DNA from: Acholeplasmatales bacterium DTU056
Lineage (GTDB): Bacteria > Bacillota_I > Bacilli_A > ML615J-28 > CAG-698
Direction: 5' to 3'
NCBI GenBank assembly: GCA_001512985.1
Contig: LFRX01000014.1
Coordinates: forward strand, 3,473 to 12,835
DNA: 9,363 nt
Positions 1-6,512 of the stretch are shown piece by piece; position 1 is the first letter of the stretch; every line of letters begins with the position of its first letter. The notes beneath the pieces are model-generated. The model did not search any database. It saw nothing but the letters and a program-made list of their open reading frames with translations, and had not been told where the DNA came from. The position numbers and the translations under genes were made by a program.

Positions 1-750
1 CATTTGATCTTCAGAAATTTTACCCTTTTTTTTGAGAACTTTTAGAGATTGAATGCAAGTGTTTTTAATTTGATTGGCTATTTGAATACTAGAATTTGTA
101 ATATTTACAATAATTTCAATATTTTCTTCTTTTAATGGCGTATTAGGTGTAATACATTCTAAAATTCCAATTGGAATATCTACCCCGTTAGGATATCTTG
201 GACTAGATTTACCAAAAGATTTGGCTTCAAATAATGATGGAATATTACTATCAAATATAATATCACGAACAATTAGCATATTTTGAAGAGCACTAATACG
301 ATTGTTTATAGAATTCCATGAATTTAAATTGTCAAAAATGTATTTCCTAATATCCGGATTGTCTTTTAAAATACTATACCACATCATACTAATTATATAT
401 CCCTTTAAACTTGAACCCGGGATATATAGTTTATTGAAGGTTTTGACACATTCATAAACATTGCCGGCTTTTATTGAATGCATTGGATTTACAGGATATA
501 ATGCTTTTGATTCATTTACTTTGGTAGCATTTATTTTAAACATCCGGAAGAATTCATCTTTCGGCATTTGAGAGACAATCGATTTGTTAGTTAATTTATT
601 TAAACTTGTTAAGTCGAGTAAATCAACTTTGTTTTCGACAGTATCAAGCATTACCTCTAATGGATAACGTTTATTATTATGTAGGGTAATTGTAAAGTAT
701 TCTTCACCTGAACCAATATGAAGCGGTGATAAAACAGTTATTCTACCCAT
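1..750 (-). CDS. csm5: Csm5, type III-A RAMP protein (partial, C-terminus outside window)
   Basis: The frame opens with ATG at 750 and stays open for 250 codons to the window edge, so the gene is truncated only by the window. Csm5 is the RAMP-fold (Cas7-like) subunit near the 3' end of the crRNA in the Csm complex and is linked to crRNA maturation. The N-terminus has the family motif LSPLHIGSGEE (residues 7-17), and residues 110-117 read IPGSSLKG, the glycine-rich RAMP motif shared with Csm3. Family members are usually about 340-400 residues, so roughly two thirds is visible. The start follows csm4 by 10 bases, and its ribosome binding site TAAGGAGG uses the csm4 stop codon, implying translational coupling. 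A run of eight A bases in the coding strand lies near residue 240. Confidence 0.9.
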   Translation of the reverse strand, partial: MGRITVLSPLHIGSGEEYFTITLHNNKRYPLEVMLDTVENKVDLLDLTSLNKLTNKSIVSQMPKDEFFRMFKINATKVNESKALYPVNPMHSIKAGNVYECVKTFNKLYIPGSSLKGYIISMMWYSILKDNPDIRKYIFDNLNSWNSINNRISALQNMLIVRDIIFDSNIPSLFEAKSFGKSSPRYPNGVDIPIGILECITPNTPLKEENIEIIVNITNSSIQIANQIKNTCIQSLKVLKKKGKISEDQM

Positions 751-755
751 ATTCC

Positions 756-763
756 CCTCCTTA
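756..763 (-). promoter_or_regulatory. Shine-Dalgarno site of csm5 overlapping csm4 stop
   Basis: The coding strand reads TAAGGAGG, where TAA is the csm4 stop codon. It ends five bases before the csm5 ATG. This near-perfect site fixes the csm5 start, and its overlap with the stop suggests that terminating ribosomes re-initiate on csm5. Confidence 0.8.
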
Positions 764-1699
764 TACCAGTAAGCCAAGATAGTTACTATAACGAACTTGG
801 TCATCAATTTCTTCTTTGAGTATCGAACCCATGAATGGTTTGTTAGTAACTATGCTGCTTCCTTCAAGTAGTACCGTTTGAGTATTCTTATAAACTTGAT
901 GAATGGCATTGTTGATTTTATTATGCAAAGTCTCAATGCGATATGCCGATTCGTCATATTGAATGTCTTGATCTAGACTAGCAATAGACAATAGTGTTTT
1001 AGTTTGATTATTATTAACGAACTCTATTTCTTCAAATTCAACACAACTAAACATATTGTAACCAATGGACTTACCGCCACCAATTGATACATATTGTAAG
1101 GAGGAGATAAGTTCAATGATATCTTCTTTGATATCTTGATTTAAGACTAGAACATATAAATCAAAATATACTCCATCCCGACAATAAATCAATTCGTTAT
1201 AAAATAATTGTTTATCTTCTTTGGTTTCCCCAACTAAGTTCCGAATCTGTATTTCCTTTTTTAATAATTGTTCACTAAATTGACTTTGTTCTTCTTTAGT
1301 AACTAAATACTCTTTTTGAACTATAACATATTCCCCTATAAAAACTTTTTCAGAATAAGTATTAATAAACTCATTTTTATCTTGCAAATAGGCTTTAAAA
1401 ATATCTTTTGAAATGTATCGAACCTTTTTTAATTCTTTTAATTTTATTGTGTGTTCCGGAGTTAAATTTGGTTGATAAGGCATTGTTATTTCCATCGGAT
1501 ATGGAAATAAATTATGAAGAAAAAATGAAGATACTATAAAATCTGGATTATTATTTGCAAATCTATTCAGGATTTGCGAAAGTTTTTCTTCACCAAATTT
1601 TTCTAAAATAGCATAACATAACATTCCAAAAACACTTTGGGAATCAGGAATTTTAGTAAGACGTCCCAAAGGCTTAAATTTAAAGGCCAGTAGTTTCAT
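761..1699 (-). CDS. csm4: Csm4, type III-A RAMP protein (Cas5-like)
   Basis: Csm4 is the Cas5-like subunit that holds the 5' tag of the crRNA and contacts Cas10 at the base of the Csm complex. The 312-residue length is normal for the family. The N-terminal strand FKFKPLGRL (residues 6-14) resembles the RAMP-fold opening. A glycine-rich loop GGGKSIGYNMF lies at residues 207-217, the expected place for the Csm4 G-rich loop. The middle is lysine- and glutamate-rich and poorly conserved, as is usual for Csm4. The ATG is preceded by AAGGTGAT, which starts within the csm3 stop codon. Identity rests on these motifs plus position between csm3 and csm5; sequence similarity alone would be weaker. Confidence 0.9.
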   Translation of the reverse strand: MKLLAFKFKPLGRLTKIPDSQSVFGMLCYAILEKFGEEKLSQILNRFANNNPDFIVSSFFLHNLFPYPMEITMPYQPNLTPEHTIKLKELKKVRYISKDIFKAYLQDKNEFINTYSEKVFIGEYVIVQKEYLVTKEEQSQFSEQLLKKEIQIRNLVGETKEDKQLFYNELIYCRDGVYFDLYVLVLNQDIKEDIIELISSLQYVSIGGGKSIGYNMFSCVEFEEIEFVNNNQTKTLLSIASLDQDIQYDESAYRIETLHNKINNAIHQVYKNTQTVLLEGSSIVTNKPFMGSILKEEIDDQVRYSNYLGLLV

Positions 1700-1709
1700 T
1701 TAAATCACC

Positions 1710-2306
1710 TTATAGTTCTTCTTGATTGATAATTTCAAACTCTACTTTTCCATATCCACGGCTTCCACTACCGCCTAAATAGTTATTTTCCAATAATTTA
1801 AATCCTTTTTTAACTAATTCTTCAAAGTCATTATCCTGATCAGTATCTAAATATTGAACAATATATTCTCCTTCAAATACTGCACCAGCCGGAACCCTTT
1901 CGATAAATCGAGGAGATTTAGCGGTACCACGGGCTCTATCAATCGTATTTTCCGCTTTAATTTCGGTATATTCCCCATCTAAGGCTTTGGATAATTCTTC
2001 TTTTGATTCTTTTGTTAATTCTAAATCGCGAAAAATTACTCTTGATAGTGGATTATTTTGTTCGCCTTGACGATAACCAAACATTTTATTAAATTTATTT
2101 TGATCTTCCGGATGAACGACTTCTAATAACATTCGTACTTTTCCTTTTATAGAACTACCTGGAATAATTGGTTCATTTGTAACTGGATTTTTAATAACTG
2201 GACTATCTAGACCACCAATACCATAAACACCTTTTGATCCACCAATGTGAAGACCAGTTTTAACTTTTAATCGATAAGTTATTTTTACACGTTTATTGAT
2301 TTTCAT
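1710..2306 (-). CDS. csm3: Csm3, type III-A backbone RAMP protein and target-RNA nuclease
   Basis: Csm3 is the Cas7-like subunit that forms the repeated backbone of the Csm complex along the crRNA and cuts bound target RNA at 6-nt intervals. Strong family motifs are visible: LHIGGS (19-24), GGLDSPVI (31-38), IIPGSSIKGKVR (47-58), FRDLEL near 92-97, KAENTIDRARGTA (117-129) and LGGSGSRGYGKVEF (177-190). D34 in GGLDSP aligns by motif with the catalytic aspartate of characterised Csm3 proteins (D33 or D32), so RNA cleavage should be intact. At 198 residues it is slightly short for the family, but both ends look complete. It begins 18 bases after csm2, behind an AAGGGGG ribosome binding site. Confidence 0.96.
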   Translation of the reverse strand: MKINKRVKITYRLKVKTGLHIGGSKGVYGIGGLDSPVIKNPVTNEPIIPGSSIKGKVRMLLEVVHPEDQNKFNKMFGYRQGEQNNPLSRVIFRDLELTKESKEELSKALDGEYTEIKAENTIDRARGTAKSPRFIERVPAGAVFEGEYIVQYLDTDQDNDFEELVKKGFKLLENNYLGGSGSRGYGKVEFEIINQEEL

Positions 2307-2324
2307 TTTGCTTTCCCCCTTATT

Positions 2325-2765
2325 TTAATTTTTCAATGTATTTTCAAATTTTCCATAGGCAACAATTGCTTCAAAAAATTTTGCAAACATTTCTACATCT
2401 TCTTTATTTTGAAGTTTTTCATCTTTAATACATGAAGCAATTAATTCATATAACTTTTTATCGCATAGCTCACGACCTACAGAATAGGCGACTTGCGGAA
2501 CGAGACTAAATAAAATGTTTTTGGCATTGGTTAGATTATCGTTTACAGCTTCAGTTTCAGCTTTTTTTACTATTTCAAAAAACTTTCTAATTTGATTATT
2601 TTTTGTATTACGAAGATTTTTGGCAACAGTATGTGCATATGCACCCGGTAAACTAATAGCTTTTACAGTTAATACTTTACTTAAATTTTTAGCATTATTA
2701 ATAACACTAATAATATTATCAATCGGACTTTGTTTATTTTTTTGTGTTGAATAATATTTATTCAT
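2325..2765 (-). CDS. csm2: Csm2, type III-A small subunit
   Basis: Csm2 is the small helical subunit that forms the inner filament of the Csm complex and helps hold the crRNA-target duplex; it has no catalytic role. The 146-residue protein is predicted mostly helical. It shows family-like motifs NQIRKFF (57-63), LVPQVAYSVGR (88-98) and FFEAIVAY near the C-terminus (130-137). The ATG lies inside the last codons of csm1, with an 8-base overlap (ATGAATAA), and a GGGGAGGAG ribosome binding site sits within the csm1 3' end, so translation is probably coupled. The first 20 residues are lysine- and asparagine-rich and look like a variable extension. Presence of Csm2 rather than Cmr5 supports subtype III-A. 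Confidence 0.93.
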   Translation of the reverse strand: MNKYYSTQKNKQSPIDNIISVINNAKNLSKVLTVKAISLPGAYAHTVAKNLRNTKNNQIRKFFEIVKKAETEAVNDNLTNAKNILFSLVPQVAYSVGRELCDKKLYELIASCIKDEKLQNKEDVEMFAKFFEAIVAYGKFENTLKN

Positions 2766-5037
2766 TATTTTCTCCTCCCCTTGTACTCATTAAAACATAG
2801 GCATAAACAATTTTATAGAATTGTAAATCATCAATAGTAATATTAGAACGGATTAAATCTGTTTTTAATTTATTAAATAATTCTTTATTCTCAATGTTTC
2901 TGGCAATACTGTAGGCAATGTTAGGTATATATCGTTGATAAGCTGTTTCGGAATCATGATGTTCTAAGCTAACCATAATTGCTTGATAGATGTTGTATAA
3001 TGCAGAGCGGGAAATTTGTTTATTTTTAAGAGCCTTAATGAAATAATCTACTTCATTTAAGCAGTCTTTTAGTTTACTGTTTGGAATTACTTCATCTAAG
3101 AAACCAATGGCATTCTTACCTTCTCGTCGTTTAGCATTATCCAATTCTTCATTAGCTCTTAATATAGCAAATCTTACTGGTGATTTTGGATGGAAAACTT
3201 CAATACCAGCCGATAGATGAATACTATTATTGTTGGTATATTCACTAAATCTTTGGTTTACTTCATATACAAACTCTAACACCATTGAGGCTGGTAAAAC
3301 AATAGCTAAGTCATCGCCGCCAGAATAGATAATATAGACTGAACCTTTAAATTTATCTAAGTTGGTAATATCACGAATAATTTTAGTAAAGAAGAAATCC
3401 ATATTTCGTGATAACGTTAAAACTTTCGAAATCGTCGTTGTATCTTCTTCAAATCCTTTTGTAAATATCCACCCAAGATTATCGACGTCCATTTTTAAAA
3501 CAGCTAGTTTTGGATCACCTTGTGATTTACTTGCAATTTGTTCAAAAGATTTTCCTCCAGTATTACCTTTGGCATAGTATTTTACTTCACCAATAATCGG
3601 TTTATTGATTGTTAAATAATATGAGTTTGATCTAAATGATTTTTCACTTATTTGATGATGAAAGATAATTTGTCCTAACGAACCAAACTTAAATGTCACT
3701 ATTCCATCATTTGCTCTATTCTCATAATCAAATTCTACAACCACCACTTCTTTATCATCATCGGTTAACACATCATTTAATTTTAATAACTGATTACAAA
3801 ACTCGCAAAAATCACCTTTTGGTGCTTCATGTTTTTCGCATAAAGTACAAGACTTTTTAAGTGGGGTATGATTAAATAATTCTGGTGATTTTGTAATAAT
3901 CGGCAAGAATTTTTGAGCTTTATTAGTCAGCATTTTGCGGCTATCACCGTAAATTAACTCTTTAAACTTAGCATTCATTAATTCTTCTGAATTAATTTCC
4001 GCTGAAGCAAAACTAAATGATATTTGAGTATGATGTACTTTAAATATTTCTTTGGTAATTTCATCAACTAAATCTTGTAATATTTGACTACTATTAATTA
4101 AGTTTGGAACTAATACTTGTCCACGACCACCTGATGTATATAAGATATTTTCATAAGTAACATTAAAGGCATGGGCAATTTTATATGCAATAAAATCACA
4201 TAAAACATTTAGATAAAATGAACGAGTACGTAACGAGCGTGCCACATATGGTTTAGTATTATTACCTTCAGTAATTTGATAAATAAATGATTGAATCCCT
4301 GACAAATCATATTCTACAATCAAAAACTCTTTTTCTTTGCTTAAATTCTCATTATTCAAACAGTTAGTAATAGCAGCAGTAAGTTTTAAATGATCAAATA
4401 AACTTACCGTCGGCACATCTACATTATAAGTCGATGATGGAATCGTAGTTGTATATTCTTTGATAATTGGATATAAATAATGATGTAGTTCTTGATAAGA
4501 ACTAGCCTTGATGTTTTTAATTTTAGTAGTCATTTCATCAAATAGTTTTTTATACAACGCTTTACTTTTTTCTTTAGCACTATTAATGTCTAAATTTGCA
4601 AACTCTTTTTGAATACTTGGAAAGTAATTACTTTGTGAAGATAGGTTAATATATGAAGGTTCGTTATTTTTAATATCGAATAAAACATAAAAAATAGAAT
4701 ACATTCGATCAGTTATGTAGTTACTACTAGTTTCTTCTTGTTGATATGATTCTTCGGAACGTCGATCATGTCCTGAAGCATAAAAATCGGCATTCTTAAC
4801 AATTCCATCAACCGCAACATGATGATCTGCACTTGCGGTTCGTAATGCAATAAATTTTTGATCAAGATATTCATCAATAAATTCAGCGGTAAATGCGGCA
4901 TGCCAATAGCCGTTATTCTTAGTAAATTGTTCGTTATCTTTATTTTGAATTTTGGCCCCTGTCCGTTGATAAAACTTACCAATATCATGTAGTAATGCCG
5001 CTAAAGTATAAAAATGTCTTTCGCGTTTTTGATTCAT
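2758..5037 (-). CDS. csm1: Cas10/Csm1, large subunit with HD nuclease and cyclic-oligoadenylate synthase domains
   Basis: Cas10 is the signature subunit of type III systems. On target-RNA binding it degrades single-stranded DNA through its HD domain and makes cyclic oligoadenylates from ATP through its palm domains. The order here is an HD domain with HDIGKF (17-22), further histidines at 46 and 71-73; a first palm domain around 240-365 with a degenerate SGGRGQ motif (302-307); a zinc ribbon with CxxC pairs C397/C400 and C411/C414; a second palm domain with MDVDNLG (516-522) and an intact GGDD (573-576); and a helical C-terminal domain that packs on Csm2/Csm4. The 759-residue length is typical. 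All key catalytic motifs are intact, so both activities are expected. It starts 11 bases after csm6 behind a GAGGT site overlapping the csm6 TGA stop. Confidence 0.97.
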   Translation of the reverse strand: MNQKRERHFYTLAALLHDIGKFYQRTGAKIQNKDNEQFTKNNGYWHAAFTAEFIDEYLDQKFIALRTASADHHVAVDGIVKNADFYASGHDRRSEESYQQEETSSNYITDRMYSIFYVLFDIKNNEPSYINLSSQSNYFPSIQKEFANLDINSAKEKSKALYKKLFDEMTTKIKNIKASSYQELHHYLYPIIKEYTTTIPSSTYNVDVPTVSLFDHLKLTAAITNCLNNENLSKEKEFLIVEYDLSGIQSFIYQITEGNNTKPYVARSLRTRSFYLNVLCDFIAYKIAHAFNVTYENILYTSGGRGQVLVPNLINSSQILQDLVDEITKEIFKVHHTQISFSFASAEINSEELMNAKFKELIYGDSRKMLTNKAQKFLPIITKSPELFNHTPLKKSCTLCEKHEAPKGDFCEFCNQLLKLNDVLTDDDKEVVVVEFDYENRANDGIVTFKFGSLGQIIFHHQISEKSFRSNSYYLTINKPIIGEVKYYAKGNTGGKSFEQIASKSQGDPKLAVLKMDVDNLGWIFTKGFEEDTTTISKVLTLSRNMDFFFTKIIRDITNLDKFKGSVYIIYSGGDDLAIVLPASMVLEFVYEVNQRFSEYTNNNSIHLSAGIEVFHPKSPVRFAILRANEELDNAKRREGKNAIGFLDEVIPNSKLKDCLNEVDYFIKALKNKQISRSALYNIYQAIMVSLEHHDSETAYQRYIPNIAYSIARNIENKELFNKLKTDLIRSNITIDDLQFYKIVYAYVLMSTRGGENNE

Positions 5038-5048
5038 TACAATCTACC

Positions 5049-6377
5049 TCACAAATTTTTCAATAATATTTCATTTAATTTTTTATACATGGAAGGCTGT
5101 TCACTTAAATAACTGCCAAAAGTTCGAATCATTAAATCCCAAATTTCTTTTAACAATCTTTTGGGAGTTAAACTGACATCTGGATCATTTCGTAATTTAT
5201 CTGCAGTTATCGAATATAATTCATGAGCAGTTTTATTGCGATATTTAGTATTAATGTTACATAATTTTTCTAAAAGTTGTTGGTCTTCAAGACTAACTTG
5301 ACCTTGGTCATAATAAGACATAATTACATCATTTAAGGCCTTAATAGATAATCCTCTTTTATGATCGTAATTTTGAAATACATTTGTTAGAACATTATAG
5401 ACATTAGGATAGTCTTTAATTAATCGCTCTTTTTCTAACCTTTCTTGATGGCCATACTTTTTAATATAATCTGTTAATACTAATTGACATTTTCGAGCTA
5501 AATATTCTAATTGCAGTTCTTTAATAAATGGATGTAATCTTAATAAAAATTCGCTAACTTTATTTGCTTCTACTAGATTCTCTAATAAATAATAATACTC
5601 TACTAATTTCGAAACTTTTTTATCTTTAATCGGATACAATTTAACATTAAAATGCTTTTCTAGTTTTTTAATGTTTTCTTTATTTTCTTCTTGTAATTTT
5701 TGACGCTTATCTAAGTGTTTTATTAAAAGATTTAAGTTTTCATCTTGATATAATTCCTTAAAGACTTTTAAAGCACCTTCATAATTATAACTTTCAATTA
5801 GCCCCTTAATTTGATTTCTGGCCTTAGTTTTAAATGCTACTAACAATTCTGGTTCACCACAGCGCCTTACATTCTCTATATTGTCTAAATTGTTTTCAAT
5901 TTGATCCCTCACTTTTTCAACATCAATCTCAAATTTCTTTTTGTTTTCTTGATATGATGGATCACGAACTTGAATCGCTTTAACATTTAAATGAGCAAAT
6001 TCGGTTGCTAAGACTAATAATGTCATTTTCATTGCTGGAGTGCCGGAGCTTAAATTAACATAAATTGTTTCATCAGTCATTTTTCTAATTTTTAAAATAT
6101 AATCTTTAAAACTTTCATAAAACTTATCATAATCATCCGCATCAACTATATCACTTTCGATAAACTCATATGAAAAAAGATGACTATTTCGATTGGAATA
6201 ATCATCTAAAGCGAAACTATATATTTGATGCTTTTGTTGATTATCCCACATTTCTTTAGACATATAAAGATATACTTTAGTAATATCCCGATAGTTTCGC
6301 AAAATATGCAAAACTCCACCATCACGATAATTACTTACCGGATCTGTTCCTCCAATACAACTAAATAAAATACTCAC
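5049..6377 (-). CDS. csm6: Csm6, CARF-HEPN ribonuclease activated by cyclic oligoadenylate
   Basis: Csm6 is a stand-alone dimeric RNase switched on by the cyclic oligoadenylate made by Cas10; it then cleaves RNA non-specifically. The N-terminal CARF domain has the family signatures GGTDPVSNYRDGG (9-21) and NLSSGTPAMKMTL (108-120), which line the ligand pocket. A long helical, charged middle (about 145-330, with coiled-coil-like sequence near 221-250) leads to a C-terminal HEPN domain with R-x4-H, R380 to H385 in RNKTAH. The 442 residues match the family range. Translation starts at GTG: an in-frame ATG 18 bases upstream is followed by TAG, and a strong GGAGGAGGT site sits five bases before the GTG. 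It is the first gene of the Csm operon, whereas csm6 usually follows csm5. The preferred ligand (cA4 or cA6) cannot be read here; cA6 is common in Firmicute relatives. Confidence 0.94.
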   Translation of the reverse strand: MSILFSCIGGTDPVSNYRDGGVLHILRNYRDITKVYLYMSKEMWDNQQKHQIYSFALDDYSNRNSHLFSYEFIESDIVDADDYDKFYESFKDYILKIRKMTDETIYVNLSSGTPAMKMTLLVLATEFAHLNVKAIQVRDPSYQENKKKFEIDVEKVRDQIENNLDNIENVRRCGEPELLVAFKTKARNQIKGLIESYNYEGALKVFKELYQDENLNLLIKHLDKRQKLQEENKENIKKLEKHFNVKLYPIKDKKVSKLVEYYYLLENLVEANKVSEFLLRLHPFIKELQLEYLARKCQLVLTDYIKKYGHQERLEKERLIKDYPNVYNVLTNVFQNYDHKRGLSIKALNDVIMSYYDQGQVSLEDQQLLEKLCNINTKYRNKTAHELYSITADKLRNDPDVSLTPKRLLKEIWDLMIRTFGSYLSEQPSMYKKLNEILLKNL

Positions 6378-6382
6378 TACCT

Positions 6383-6391
6383 ACCTCCTCC
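6383..6391 (-). promoter_or_regulatory. Strong Shine-Dalgarno site fixing the csm6 GTG start
   Basis: The coding strand reads GGAGGAGGT, five bases before the GTG at 6377. It gives full pairing to the anti-Shine-Dalgarno core and decides the start codon, since the in-frame ATG at 6395 is blocked by a TAG three codons later. Confidence 0.85.
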
Positions 6392-6407
6392 ACATACTTT
6401 CATATCG

Positions 6408-6436
6408 ATTATACCATTTTTCGCCATTTTTAGCAA
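6408..6436 (-). promoter_or_regulatory. Promoter of the csm operon
   Basis: On the minus strand the -35 is TTGCTA (6436-6431), followed by a 17-base spacer and a perfect TATAAT -10 (6413-6408). A TG one base upstream makes it an extended -10 element (TGGTATAAT). The predicted transcript starts near 6401, leaving a leader of about 24 bases before the csm6 GTG. The spacer consists of a 10-bp-period direct repeat. This looks like a good vegetative sigma promoter, so the csm operon is probably transcribed constitutively or under repressor control. Confidence 0.8.
6414..6431. repeat. Direct repeat in csm promoter spacer
   Basis: The plus strand reads CCATTTTT, CG, CCATTTTT: two identical 8-mers with a 10-bp period, so they face the same side of the helix. 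They fill the space between the -35 and -10 of the csm promoter. This may be a regulator site or simply chance in AT-rich DNA. Confidence 0.6.
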
Positions 6437-6476
6437 TAAACCATTAGTTTAATTTTTACAAAAGATTTAAAAAAAA

Positions 6477-6504
6477 CAAAAAAACGGTAGACAAATCTAC
6501 CGTT
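6477..6504 (-). terminator. Intrinsic terminator after the CofE-like gene
   Basis: On the minus strand a perfect 9-bp stem, AACGGTAGA with TCTACCGTT, closes a four-base loop and runs directly into a T tract (seven T, then G, then more T). It begins nine bases after the stop of the CofE-like gene. The plus strand lacks a T tract after the hairpin, so it works in one direction. It separates the diguanylate cyclase unit from the csm operon. Confidence 0.92.
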
Positions 6505-6512
6505 AACTATTA

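Larger units (their letters stand above)
1..6377 (-). other. Type III-A (Csm) CRISPR-Cas effector operon, 3' end cut by window edge
   Basis: Six co-directional genes in the order csm6, csm1/cas10, csm2, csm3, csm4, csm5 form one apparent transcription unit. Junctions are an 11-base gap, an 8-base overlap, then gaps of 18, 10 and 10 bases. There is no internal terminator or clear internal promoter. A small Csm2-type subunit together with Csm3, Csm4 and Csm5 RAMP proteins and a Csm-type Cas10 defines subtype III-A as opposed to the Cmr (III-B) type. The operon starts after its own promoter and an upstream terminator. Adaptation genes, cas6 and a repeat array are not visible here. Confidence 0.93.

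Noticed and set aside
3362..3577. Plus-strand open frame of 71 codons
   Set aside because: It lies wholly inside csm1 on the opposite strand, has no ribosome binding site and no recognisable motif.
4713..4988. Minus-strand open frame of 91 codons in another frame of csm1
   Set aside because: Overlaps the HD domain coding region of csm1, whose frame is certain; the alternative product shows no family motif.
5049..5051. Possible Mycoplasma genetic code, with TGA read as tryptophan
   Set aside because: The tryptophan codons checked in csm6 are TGG, and the TGA at the csm6 end fits a normal stop overlapping the csm1 ribosome binding site.
6393..6395. In-frame ATG upstream of csm6 as an alternative start
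   Set aside because: It is followed after three codons by TAG, so it cannot encode Csm6; the GTG at 6377 is used.
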